64,000 bases of DNA from Bacillota bacterium. GTDB taxonomy: Bacteria; Bacillota; Clostridia; Acetivibrionales; Acetivibrionaceae. Positions 52,784 to 61,237 of this stretch are shown here, one piece after another (position 1 is the stretch's first letter; each line of letters begins with the position of its first letter). A model generated the notes under the pieces. That model made no database searches. It was not told the origin of the DNA and worked only from the letters and a program-made list of their open reading frames with translations. Location of the stretch: the NCBI GenBank assembly GCA_023421115.1, contig JAEZUI010000018.1, forward strand, positions 23,956-87,955, given 5' to 3'. A program made the translations under genes and the position numbers.

Positions 52784-53857
52784 TTACACTTTCATTTTAT
52801 CCATAGCTTCCCACAATCCGTTGAGGTAAGCGATACCTAATGACCTGTCATATAACCCATATCCTGGTCTCGCTTTTTCACCCCAAATCATCCTTCCGTG
52901 GTCAGGTCTGATATATCCTTTAAAATCTATATCATGATATGCTTTCATTATTTCAAACATATCAAAGGACCCCTCTTTTGACAAGTGTGACGTCTCATGA
53001 AACGTTCTCTCGGATACAAATTTAATGTTTCTGACGTGTCCGAAATGAATCCTTCCCAAGCCTCCGAAATACCTTATAAGTTCAGGAATATTATTTTCGG
53101 GATTTGCGCCTAAAGATCCGCTACAAAGGGTCAACCCGTTATATGGACTGTCAACAAGCTTAATAAGCCTTTCAAGGTGTTCCTTATTGCTAACAATTCT
53201 TGGGAGTCCAAAAAGCGACCAAGGTGGATCATCCGGATGAATTGCCATTTTTACATCCACCTCTTCACAAACAGGAATAATATTCTCTAAAAAGTACCTA
53301 AGGTTTTCAAACAGCTTTTCCTCATCCACAGACTTGTACTTTTCAAAGGTTTCCTTCAATTCCTTTAATCTATACGGCTCCCAACCCGGCAACGAAAAGC
53401 CATTCGAATTTGTTTCCATGTCCTCTACAAGCTTAATAGGGTCAACATGTTTTATAACATCATTTTCATAGAAAAGCACTTCAGAACCGTCATCAAGCTT
53501 TTTGGCAAGATCGGACCTTAACCAGTCAAATACCGGCATAAAATTGTAGCAGATCACTTTAACTCCGACTTTCCCTAAATTTCTGACAGTCTTCTTATAG
53601 TTATCTATATAAAGGTCCCTTGACGGCAAACCCAGCTTTATATCTTCGTGTATGTTCACACTTTCAATCACCTCAAGCTCCAGCCCTGCACTCTGCACCT
53701 TGTTTTTAAGACCAAGCACTTTTTCCATAGGCCAAACATCTCCTACAGGAATATCGAACAAAGCTCCTACAACGCCTGTAATTCCAGGTATTTGCCTTAT
53801 ATCTTTCAGTTTGACACTGTCCTGGTCTTCTCCAAACCATCTAAATGTCATTTTCAT
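52784..53857 (-). CDS. uxuA: Mannonate dehydratase
   Basis: UxuA dehydrates D-mannonate to 2-keto-3-deoxygluconate with Mn or Fe. The 357-residue TIM-barrel protein shows MTFRWFGEDQDSVKL at the start, IESVNIHEDIKLG, KVICYNFMPVFDWLRSDL, MAIHPDDPPW, LCSGSLGANPENN, RIHFGHVRNIK and GYIRPDHGRMIWGE, all typical of the family. GGAGG is 7 bases upstream of the ATG. It is 36 bp after uxuB and follows it in one transcription unit. The next gene downstream is convergent araC, 30 bp away. Confidence 0.97.
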   Translation of the reverse strand: MKMTFRWFGEDQDSVKLKDIRQIPGITGVVGALFDIPVGDVWPMEKVLGLKNKVQSAGLELEVIESVNIHEDIKLGLPSRDLYIDNYKKTVRNLGKVGVKVICYNFMPVFDWLRSDLAKKLDDGSEVLFYENDVIKHVDPIKLVEDMETNSNGFSLPGWEPYRLKELKETFEKYKSVDEEKLFENLRYFLENIIPVCEEVDVKMAIHPDDPPWSLFGLPRIVSNKEHLERLIKLVDSPYNGLTLCSGSLGANPENNIPELIRYFGGLGRIHFGHVRNIKFVSERTFHETSHLSKEGSFDMFEIMKAYHDIDFKGYIRPDHGRMIWGEKARPGYGLYDRSLGIAYLNGLWEAMDKMKV

Positions 53858-53893
53858 TATAACGACCTCCTTCTTTGTACCTTGAATATTCAG

Positions 53894-55507
53894 CTATGCA
53901 AGATACTTTTTCAATAAGTTTCTAACTGCATGTTTTCCTAATATCATTTCTTTTACGTAGCCTTCTATTTTTTCACCTAAACCTATAGTGTATAAGTCTA
54001 AACCAAAAAACTTTTCATTTGACAAAATCGGTTTTAAATTGTCCCCGACGGAATTTTGATTTCCAAATTCAAGCCTTCCAATATATGTTTTTAGCTCGCC
54101 CATCATAGGATCAGGACTTAAATCCATGCTTTCACCTTTGTCGTCAAGGCCCATCAAATATCTGCACCATCCCGCTATAACCAAAGGAATATACAATAGA
54201 TTTTTTACTTCAAACTCCGGTTTTTCACAGTACGCCTTTATAGTTTCACCAAACCTTATCGGAAGCTTCTGTGATGTATCGGTTGCAATTCTTTGTGGTG
54301 TATCCGGAATATAAGGGTTTGGGAATCTTACATTTATTACTTCCTCAATAAAGTCATCGGGATTAAGTATTCCAGGGTCAGAAACAACAGGAAGCCCTTC
54401 AACATACCCAATTTTTTCTATCAATTTTTTTAAATGCACATCCTTTATTTCATCTGCTATGGATTGATATCCTAAAAGGCATCCAAAAATAGCAAGCGCT
54501 GTATGCAGTGGATTTAAACATGTGCTAACCTTCATTTTTTCAGCCAAATTCACAGTATCCCTGTCTGCGAAAAGAACCCCAGCTTTCTCGAGCGGCATTC
54601 GGCCATTCGGGAAGTTATCCTCTATCACAAGGTACTCGGATGTTTCAGTATTCACAAAAGGGGCTATGAATGTATTCTTATCGGTACAAAAAATTTCAGT
54701 ACTTTCAAAGCCAAGGTCATTTAATTCATCCCTAACCTTTTCCGAAGGCCTTGGAGTAATTTTATCTATCATAGACAATGGGAAAGATACTTTGGCAGGG
54801 TTATTTAGATATTCTAGAAACTTTGCCTCAACAAAGCCTCTCTCCACCCACTCTTTGACAATAGTCCGAACCGAGTCGCCCAATATATCCCCATTCTTAG
54901 AGCAATTATCCATACTTACAAAGGCAATGGGAAGCTCTCCCCTTAGATACCTGACATATGCAAGTGAAGCAACTTTTGAAATTATATGCCTTGTTTTTAC
55001 AGGCCCATTCTCTATATCTTTTTTCACATCGGAATAGTAATTACCTGATATATCAGTTAAAGCATAGCCCTTTTCTGTAATGGTAAAACTGACCATTTGT
55101 AGTGAAGGCTCTGCAAATATTTCTTTCAATCTATCCTCTTCACCTTTTGTTGTTGAATCCACAACAAGGCATTCTGCAACACTTCCAACTACTTTCTTTT
55201 TAAGACTTCCATCAGAGTTCATAAGAACAAGCAGTCCCAAATTATCATATTCTTTATATACTTTTTCAACTATTTCTATATCATAGGTTTCTACTGCAAT
55301 AATTCCGGTATCTATAATTTCTTTATTTAACAACGTATCCGCTATCACTGCAATAAAGCCTTTAAATATATTTCCGGCACCAAAATGCACCCAGGAAGGG
55401 TTAATTTTTGTTTTATCAACCATTTTGTCTAAATTAAATTTCGGTAATTCTATATCTGCCTTTTCCCACCATGAGTAATTCTTTAGAGAGTTCTTGTTTA
55501 ATCTCAT
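53894..55507 (-). CDS. uxuB: Fructuronate reductase (mannitol dehydrogenase family)
   Basis: UxuB reduces fructuronate to mannonate with NADH. The 537 residues belong to the polyol dehydrogenase family: VHFGAGNIFKGFIAVIADTLL for NAD binding, AFVSMDNCSKNGD, FPLSMIDKITPRPSE (catalytic lysine in the family signature), STCLNPLHTALAIFGCLLGY, and AGWCRYLMG. The start at 55507 has AAGGACGG upstream; 13 codons upstream are rejected. It heads the uxuB-uxuA unit, and its promoter carries the same 32-bp element as eda. Confidence 0.93.
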   Translation of the reverse strand: MRLNKNSLKNYSWWEKADIELPKFNLDKMVDKTKINPSWVHFGAGNIFKGFIAVIADTLLNKEIIDTGIIAVETYDIEIVEKVYKEYDNLGLLVLMNSDGSLKKKVVGSVAECLVVDSTTKGEEDRLKEIFAEPSLQMVSFTITEKGYALTDISGNYYSDVKKDIENGPVKTRHIISKVASLAYVRYLRGELPIAFVSMDNCSKNGDILGDSVRTIVKEWVERGFVEAKFLEYLNNPAKVSFPLSMIDKITPRPSEKVRDELNDLGFESTEIFCTDKNTFIAPFVNTETSEYLVIEDNFPNGRMPLEKAGVLFADRDTVNLAEKMKVSTCLNPLHTALAIFGCLLGYQSIADEIKDVHLKKLIEKIGYVEGLPVVSDPGILNPDDFIEEVINVRFPNPYIPDTPQRIATDTSQKLPIRFGETIKAYCEKPEFEVKNLLYIPLVIAGWCRYLMGLDDKGESMDLSPDPMMGELKTYIGRLEFGNQNSVGDNLKPILSNEKFFGLDLYTIGLGEKIEGYVKEMILGKHAVRNLLKKYLA

Positions 55508-55537
55508 GTTAATTGACCACCGTCCTTCTTTAAATTT

Positions 55538-55602
55538 ATTATACAAGACAGAATTACCATTTTCTTTGTTTTTATTGCTTATAATATTGCAAATATTGCT
55601 GT
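55538..55602 (-). promoter_or_regulatory. uxuB promoter with candidate AraC-type operator
   Basis: The -10 box TATAAT is at 55538-55543 on the minus strand, 27 bases below the element 55571-55602. That element matches 51823-51854 at 26 of 32 positions, including 13 consecutive identical bases, and carries two AGCAATA half-sites spaced 21 bp apart. Distances to start codons (64 and 66 bp) agree between the two promoters. Confidence 0.78.
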
Positions 55603-55785
55603 TTGCGTTTGATTAAAATACTTCTTACTTCATTCCTAATACAATACTGATATAATTATAAAATATAAAATATGAATAATCGAAAGTTTCTGGTTTGACT
55701 GAATAATTAAGTAAAGTCATGGATTATTTTAAAGGTTTTCCTACTGTTATCGAATTAAATTAAACTTAATGGGAGGTATCTTGAA

Positions 55786-57441
55786 TTGAAGTTTTTTAAA
55801 CTAAATCTTTGTGTTATATTTTGTATATTTATACTGTCAGGTTGTTCTCAAGATATTAGCAACAACGATGGGCTTAATATTGATAATAAGACTATATCAA
55901 AAAATACTACTAGTGACCCTTCACCTGTTAAATCTATACAAAACGAAACACGTGAAGAATTTCAACCACTCGAAGTGAATTTAAGCAATGAAAATTTAGT
56001 TAAACTAAATATATTTTTTAGTAATTTTTCCGAAGTAGCACTTGAATCCTTTGAAAAAGATAAAATAAGTGAAGATACGTTAATAAATTTTGCAGTTCGG
56101 CATAATGTAATTAATAATTGGAATATTATCAAAAAACACGATGACTTCCATGGCAAAATCCCAAAGGAAATTATTGAGCGAACGATTCTAAAGTATTTTG
56201 GTAAAGCATTCAATAACCACAAATCAACACAAGAATACAAATTTGAAAACGGCAATTACATATTAGCATATGCAGATGGAGATACACATGATTTTTCAAG
56301 TGTTACAAAAATCATTGATAATGGGAATGATTATTATACTTCCTTTGTTAATATATATTCACCGCAAGTTGTAGATGGTTACCCGGAGAATCCCTATGAT
56401 TCACCAAATAAATGGAATATGTTTGAGGATACTCCTATACCCGAATTAACATGGAAAGCTACAGCTACAATCAGGAAGGAATCTGATGGTAGATATATAC
56501 TAATAGATTATAATGTAAGTGATATTATAGCACCATCATCAATAGAACAGATAAATAGCGACAAACAGATTTCTGACTTGATTTTTTCTTGTATGAGTTT
56601 GAATAAATCGGAAATAATCAAAAAACTAGGCAATAACTATGAAATCATTGCCACTGGTGCAGAAGCTACCGAATCAGGTTATTGTTATAGGAATTTAGAG
56701 TTTGTGATTGTTTTTGATGGTAATGAGGACGAATCATTGGTTAATTATATTTATCCGCTATATGAAAGGGATATTGAAATAAATGGAGCAAAAAACGGAA
56801 TGAATTTTACACAGATACAGGGAATCCTGGGTAAATCACCTATTTTTGATACTTTTGTTGAGATACCAGAAGAGAAAGCATATGAGTTAAAATATATAAT
56901 AAACGGTTGCACAGTTGAATTCTTTTCAAGAGATAAAGATGGTAGCAATAGTTCTGTAACAATATATAGAAGTACTGAAAGATCTTTAAATAGAATAGAA
57001 GTAAACGAGCATTTAACTTATAGATATAGTGTGGATGAACTGAAGAATCAACTTATTAAATCTGAGCTTAAAAATGGATACATATTTGAAGGTAAAAGTA
57101 GTATTTATGATTTAAATAATACATTTATAAAAGGACGTATTCTGAAAATTTGTGAAAATTTTGGTATGGACAGTTTGCCACCATGCAGAGTTGTTTTGAC
57201 ATTCAATGATGGCAAATTAGAACTTTATAGTGATTATGATAATTCTGACTTCAGATATTTATGGAAACATGATAATAACGTTAAATTGGAAGATATTCAA
57301 ACTTTAGATTTGCTCATTGATAAATCCGATGACGAGACAGAATATAAGATTAGACTAATTTATAATAATGGTACTTCAAAAGAAATATATACTTCAAATT
57401 TTAAGAATCCTAAAACATGGGTTAATTTACTCAATAACTGA
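55786..57441 (+). CDS. Hypothetical lipoprotein (551 aa)
   Basis: The family is not recognised. A signal peptide with lipobox SGC at about residue 20 predicts a lipid-anchored surface protein. A short Asn/Ser/Thr-rich segment leads to a mixed alpha-beta region with acidic stretches and no repeats. In the second half GMNFTQIQGILGKSP resembles the motif of proteins that recur as duplicated SH3-like or Ser/Thr-kinase-associated domains, but this is not firm. The start is TTG behind GGGAGG. It stands between the uxuB promoter and the Fic genes and has no obvious partner. Confidence 0.7.
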   Translation: MKFFKLNLCVIFCIFILSGCSQDISNNDGLNIDNKTISKNTTSDPSPVKSIQNETREEFQPLEVNLSNENLVKLNIFFSNFSEVALESFEKDKISEDTLINFAVRHNVINNWNIIKKHDDFHGKIPKEIIERTILKYFGKAFNNHKSTQEYKFENGNYILAYADGDTHDFSSVTKIIDNGNDYYTSFVNIYSPQVVDGYPENPYDSPNKWNMFEDTPIPELTWKATATIRKESDGRYILIDYNVSDIIAPSSIEQINSDKQISDLIFSCMSLNKSEIIKKLGNNYEIIATGAEATESGYCYRNLEFVIVFDGNEDESLVNYIYPLYERDIEINGAKNGMNFTQIQGILGKSPIFDTFVEIPEEKAYELKYIINGCTVEFFSRDKDGSNSSVTIYRSTERSLNRIEVNEHLTYRYSVDELKNQLIKSELKNGYIFEGKSSIYDLNNTFIKGRILKICENFGMDSLPPCRVVLTFNDGKLELYSDYDNSDFRYLWKHDNNVKLEDIQTLDLLIDKSDDETEYKIRLIYNNGTSKEIYTSNFKNPKTWVNLLNN

Positions 57442-57559
57442 ATAAAAATATGTTCTAATTTTAAAAACTATACTACGTACATTTTAACCTACTTATTCTC
57501 TAATTAATTTACACAGCAGGTTAAATTTGATATAATATTGGTATATGGAGGGATACATC

Positions 57560-58084
57560 ATGCAGTATCAAGAACTTTATAACAGGTATAATGAATTGTT
57601 AAATCAAAAATTTATTCATGAAAGTAATTTAGCTACTCTTGCTGATGGATATATTTCAACTAAAACAATATCTGGCAATAAATATTACTATTTACAGAAA
57701 AAAAACAAAGGAAAATTGAAAAGCGAATACATAAAAGCTGAGCTTTTAGACAATATTGAATCCCAACTTGAAGTAAGAAAGCAAACTGAAAAAGAAATTT
57801 ATAATATTAATGCAGAGTTGGATAAAATAGAAGCTGCAAGTGCGATACTTAACCTAGGGTTATTACAAAAAATTAAAATACTTAAGCAGTCTTCTCAAAT
57901 GGATATCCTCCCTCTTTCAAACCGTAAAAACGCATTAAGTTTTGCAGAGGCCATGACTGCGATTGAAGGGATACCTGCAAGCAATGATACCAATGCAAAT
58001 TTATCCAAATGGGCTGATGGTCTCATGAGCTTTAAAGATATTTATATACAAACTTTAGAAAAGTACAATATGATTGAGGTGTAA
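57560..58084 (+). CDS. Putative Fic partner/antitoxin-like protein
   Basis: A 174-residue protein encoded one base before the fic gene. The N-terminal two thirds is a coiled coil (QELYNRYNELLNQKF, QLEVRKQTEKEIYNINAELDKIEAA) around a KYYYLQKKNKGK-type repeat-like segment. Near the C-terminus AEAMTAIEGIPAS resembles the inhibitory helix of Fic proteins, usually (S/T)xxxE(G/N); here Thr is one position closer to Glu than in the consensus. GGAGGG lies upstream of the ATG at 57560. I infer a partner or antitoxin, not proven. Confidence 0.6.
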   Translation: MQYQELYNRYNELLNQKFIHESNLATLADGYISTKTISGNKYYYLQKKNKGKLKSEYIKAELLDNIESQLEVRKQTEKEIYNINAELDKIEAASAILNLGLLQKIKILKQSSQMDILPLSNRKNALSFAEAMTAIEGIPASNDTNANLSKWADGLMSFKDIYIQTLEKYNMIEV

Positions 58085-58085
58085 T

Positions 58086-58811
58086 ATGCGAGATCCATAT
58101 TTATATGACGATGCGGATGTCTTAATAAATAAAGGTAACATTAAAGATGTAGCGGAGCTTAGGAGAGCTGAAGGTGACATTACCAAATGCTCAATCAATA
58201 TTATCTATGCAATGAAATTTGATAAATTCAACACATCCACCCTTTGCGAAATCCACAAAGTCATTTTTGGTGGGATATACGATTTTGCAGGTGAATTTCG
58301 TACAATTCAAATGACAAAGTCAGAAGAAGTTTTAGGTGGAGACACAGTTCATTATTCATATCCCAGCACTATAAAAAAAGAAATTGATACCATATCAAAA
58401 GAAATTGCCAAATTGAAGCCTACTGAGAGTAAAAAAGATCTTATATTTAAAATAGTCCGAATAACAGCTGCATTATGGCAGGTTCACCCCTTCCGTGAAG
58501 GCAATACAAGAGCAATTGTATGCTTTTCTGTGTTGCTTGCAGCAAATTTAGGAATAGCGCTTAATTACTCAATGTTTGAAAAACATGCCTCTTTCGTTCG
58601 AAACTCCTTAGTTTGGGGTTCTCAAGGTATATATTCAAAATTTGAATATCTCGAGAGAATTTATTTCGATGCAGCTGGAATACTTGACCAAATCAATGGA
58701 AGTTCTCAAAACAGTGAAACTACGGACTATACCTTAATAAACGGATATCACGTTGCCAACTATAAAGAAATGCCACATATTTATACTGAAAGCAAGGGCA
58801 CTAAAAAATGA
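58086..58811 (+). CDS. Fic/DOC family AMP-transferase-like protein
   Basis: Fic domains modify proteins, usually by AMP transfer, and many are toxins. The active-site motif is HPFREGNTR at about residues 135-143 (canonical HPFxxGNGR), preceded by the flap region TIQMTKSEEVLGG. The protein starts with DPYLYDDADVLIN, a known N-terminal form of the family. It has GAGGTG upstream and starts one base after the stop of the partner gene, so the two are translationally coupled. An acceptor protein is unknown. The motif has Thr where Gly is most common, as in several other clostridial copies. Confidence 0.88.
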   Translation: MRDPYLYDDADVLINKGNIKDVAELRRAEGDITKCSINIIYAMKFDKFNTSTLCEIHKVIFGGIYDFAGEFRTIQMTKSEEVLGGDTVHYSYPSTIKKEIDTISKEIAKLKPTESKKDLIFKIVRITAALWQVHPFREGNTRAIVCFSVLLAANLGIALNYSMFEKHASFVRNSLVWGSQGIYSKFEYLERIYFDAAGILDQINGSSQNSETTDYTLINGYHVANYKEMPHIYTESKGTKK

Positions 58812-59211
58812 TTTCTCCTTTTTATAATCAAAATCAGGTAGATTAACTTTACGTTAAGATATCGGATACTTCTTTTCGACTAAAATATGAAAAATGATTG
58901 ATTATTCTTGGCTACTAATATCCCTCTCCTGAACATTTCCGAAGTTTGCATTATTTTCCCTCCTATACCTTCAACCCAGAATGGCGATTTGATGTTGTTT
59001 TTATTAGTCTAGCCTTGTATCATTTTTTCATAACATCTGGAGAACAACTATAATCCAGTTCCATACTTTTTTGAACAAAGTAAAAGATGCAATATCAAGT
59101 GTAGCTAAATTCCGCTGATATTTTAGTGGAACTTTTAGAATTTTCCCATCGTCTAACATATAAGTGATACAATATAATTATACTATTGGTATTAACCGGA
59201 GGAAATATATA
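58812..59211. other. Intergenic with a scar of a HINT-domain gene
   Basis: No gene is called. The segment 58962-59004 repeats part of the RHS-HINT gene (see next entry). GGAGG at about 59198 belongs to the downstream gene. A TATAAT at 59171-59176 may be its -10 box. Confidence 0.5.
58962..59004 (-). pseudogene. Remnant of a HINT-domain (pretoxin) gene
   Basis: These 43 bases match 63209-63252 with a single base missing and one substitution nearby. In the intact gene the minus-strand segment encodes IKTTSNHPFWVEGIG, the conserved core of the HINT fold. The missing base breaks the frame, so this is a leftover of a second RHS/HINT gene. Confidence 0.7.
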
Positions 59212-60057
59212 ATGGATCTTAAACCTGTAAAAAACTATAAGAGCCCTAAGTACCCTGACAAAAAAATCATTCTTACCAATCCTGATATGTTAAAATTGGT
59301 TCCAAACCGTTGGTCTAAAAGTATAAGTACCAAAATTGCCTTTTCTTCACTGTTGATTATGACACTTACAGCATGTGGTCAGAAGTATGACAATTCCTAT
59401 AAAAGTGGAGGTCAGGAAAATACTTCTGTTGGAGCTTCTGTTTATGGCTCTGACCATCCAAATGACCCTAGCAATCAAACCGGCTGTGTTGCACCAATAT
59501 TTGAACATGGTGATGGCAGAGGTAGTTTTGGATGTGATTCTGTAGCACCTCCAGCTTTTCTATCGGAGGAAGAGGCATATCAAATAATTTGTGATGAGGC
59601 AAAGAAAAGAGGAATTAATTTAGAAAAAACCAACGAGTTACTGAAAGATATACAAATTCCTGTAACCTATACGTTTCCAGAAAAGTTTATACCTAACCCT
59701 GACAACCCTGATGAGCTTATTGCAGAGTATCCCTCTAAAACAAAAAAAGCCGGCGATTTGGAACTTGATGGCTATGACAAAAATAAAAAGATTGCCTTCG
59801 AGTTTGTATCTGTAGATGACTTTAAGGGCTGGCAGGGAGAATCAAGAATCGTGTCATCTGTTGAAGGTTATCAAGTTTTAGATGCTGCAAAGACTTTAAG
59901 AGAAGGAATTTCTGAGAAGGAAAACAACAAATATATCGGGGTTTTCTATGATCCAATATCCAACGTAGATTTCTCCAAAGCAGAATCATCTAAAAAATTA
60001 CTGCGCCAGCAAGTTGCTGATTTTATTGAATGGCTTAAAGCAATCAATGTGATATAG
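59212..60057 (+). CDS. Lipobox protein beside radical SAM/SPASM enzyme (possible substrate)
   Basis: A 281-residue protein of a family I have seen in clostridia only as hypothetical. It has a long hydrophilic N-terminus (MDLKPVKNYKSPKYPDKK to about 35), then a hydrophobic stretch and lipobox LTAC with Cys55. A short linker leads to HGDGRGSFGCDSVAPPAFL, followed by a helical segment and a beta-rich half. The GDGRG-FGC-PP-FLSEEEA motif is a recurrent feature in such proteins. Only 36 bp separate it from the radical SAM gene, which suggests it is modified by that enzyme. GGAGG is 9 bases before the start. Its 35-residue tail before the signal is unusual. Confidence 0.7.
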   Translation: MDLKPVKNYKSPKYPDKKIILTNPDMLKLVPNRWSKSISTKIAFSSLLIMTLTACGQKYDNSYKSGGQENTSVGASVYGSDHPNDPSNQTGCVAPIFEHGDGRGSFGCDSVAPPAFLSEEEAYQIICDEAKKRGINLEKTNELLKDIQIPVTYTFPEKFIPNPDNPDELIAEYPSKTKKAGDLELDGYDKNKKIAFEFVSVDDFKGWQGESRIVSSVEGYQVLDAAKTLREGISEKENNKYIGVFYDPISNVDFSKAESSKKLLRQQVADFIEWLKAINVI

Positions 60058-60093
60058 GAATGCCAAGATACAAATAAACCGGGAGGTAAACTG

Positions 60094-61221
60094 ATGCACT
60101 ACACATTACATCTGACAAATGACTGTAATATGCACTGCAAATACTGCTATGTCAATGGTGAAAACAAATGCACCATGAGTATTGAAACAGCCAGAAAGGT
60201 CGTAAATTTAGCAGCAGAAAGCAAAAAAGATTCTGTTGGAATAATATTTTTTGGCGGTGAACCGCTGCTTAATAAAAATTTGATCTATGAAACGGTAGAC
60301 TACTGCAAATGGAAGGAAAAAAGCTGCAGCAGTTTGTTTCACTATAAAATTACTACAAACGGGCTTCTACTAGATGAAGAATTTATTGACTTTTCCACTA
60401 GGGTAAATCTATTTATCGCAATGAGCCATGATGGTATAAAAGAAGCACATGATAAAAACAGGATAGATAAAAACGGAGATGGTACATATTCGCGTCTTAG
60501 TGAAAAAATAGACCTTCTTCTTTCAAAAAGGCCCTATGCACCGGTCATGCTGGTTGTCAACACCGATACAGTTCAGTATTATGCTGAGTCAGTCAAATAC
60601 CTCTACAACAGGGGATTTAAATATCTAATCTGTTCATTAAATTATGCCGGGAATTGGACAGATTCGTCAATGAAGGTTCTAGAGGCACAATACAAGGAGC
60701 TTTCTGAGTTTTATTATGAACTGACTCTTGCTGAAGATAAATTTTACTTAAGTCCCTTTGAGGTAAAAATCAGTTCACATATAAACAGAGATACATACTG
60801 CCAGGAAAGATGCGAATTAGGCAAAAAGCAAATATCTGTAGGTCCCGACGGACTGCTTTATCCATGCGTTCAATTTGTAGGTGACAAACATTATTCTATC
60901 GGTGATGTCAATACAGGTATAAATGAAACCAAAAGGCTTGAACTCTACGGCATTAATGAAGAAGAAAAAGAAAGTTGCAGGGAATGTGCCATCAGAGAAC
61001 GCTGCAACCATTACTGCGGATGTCTTAACAAACAAACTACCGGCAGAATTGACCAGGTTTCTCCTATCCTATGTGCACACGAAAGAATACTTATGCCTAT
61101 AGCGGATAAACTGGCCAATAAACTGTTCAAGAAAAGGAGTGGCATGTTTATTCAAAAGCACTATAATGATATGTTTCCTTTGATTTCCCTTATTGAAGAT
61201 TCTACAAAACTGAAAAAATAG
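60094..61221 (+). CDS. Radical SAM/SPASM domain protein (peptide-modifying type)
   Basis: The 375 residues carry the radical SAM cluster motif CNMHCKYCYV at about 11-20, the GGEPLLN AdoMet motif at about 54-60, and a C-terminal SPASM region with many cysteines (CQERCELGKKQISVGPDGLLYPCVQF, CRECAIRERCNHYCGC and a final C). SPASM proteins use extra 4Fe-4S clusters to modify peptides or proteins. It starts behind GGGAGG, 36 bp after the lipobox protein. No typical small precursor gene is seen around it. The neighbour is the most likely substrate. Confidence 0.88.
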   Translation: MHYTLHLTNDCNMHCKYCYVNGENKCTMSIETARKVVNLAAESKKDSVGIIFFGGEPLLNKNLIYETVDYCKWKEKSCSSLFHYKITTNGLLLDEEFIDFSTRVNLFIAMSHDGIKEAHDKNRIDKNGDGTYSRLSEKIDLLLSKRPYAPVMLVVNTDTVQYYAESVKYLYNRGFKYLICSLNYAGNWTDSSMKVLEAQYKELSEFYYELTLAEDKFYLSPFEVKISSHINRDTYCQERCELGKKQISVGPDGLLYPCVQFVGDKHYSIGDVNTGINETKRLELYGINEEEKESCRECAIRERCNHYCGCLNKQTTGRIDQVSPILCAHERILMPIADKLANKLFKKRSGMFIQKHYNDMFPLISLIEDSTKLKK

Positions 61222-61237
61222 AATTATATAAAAATTC

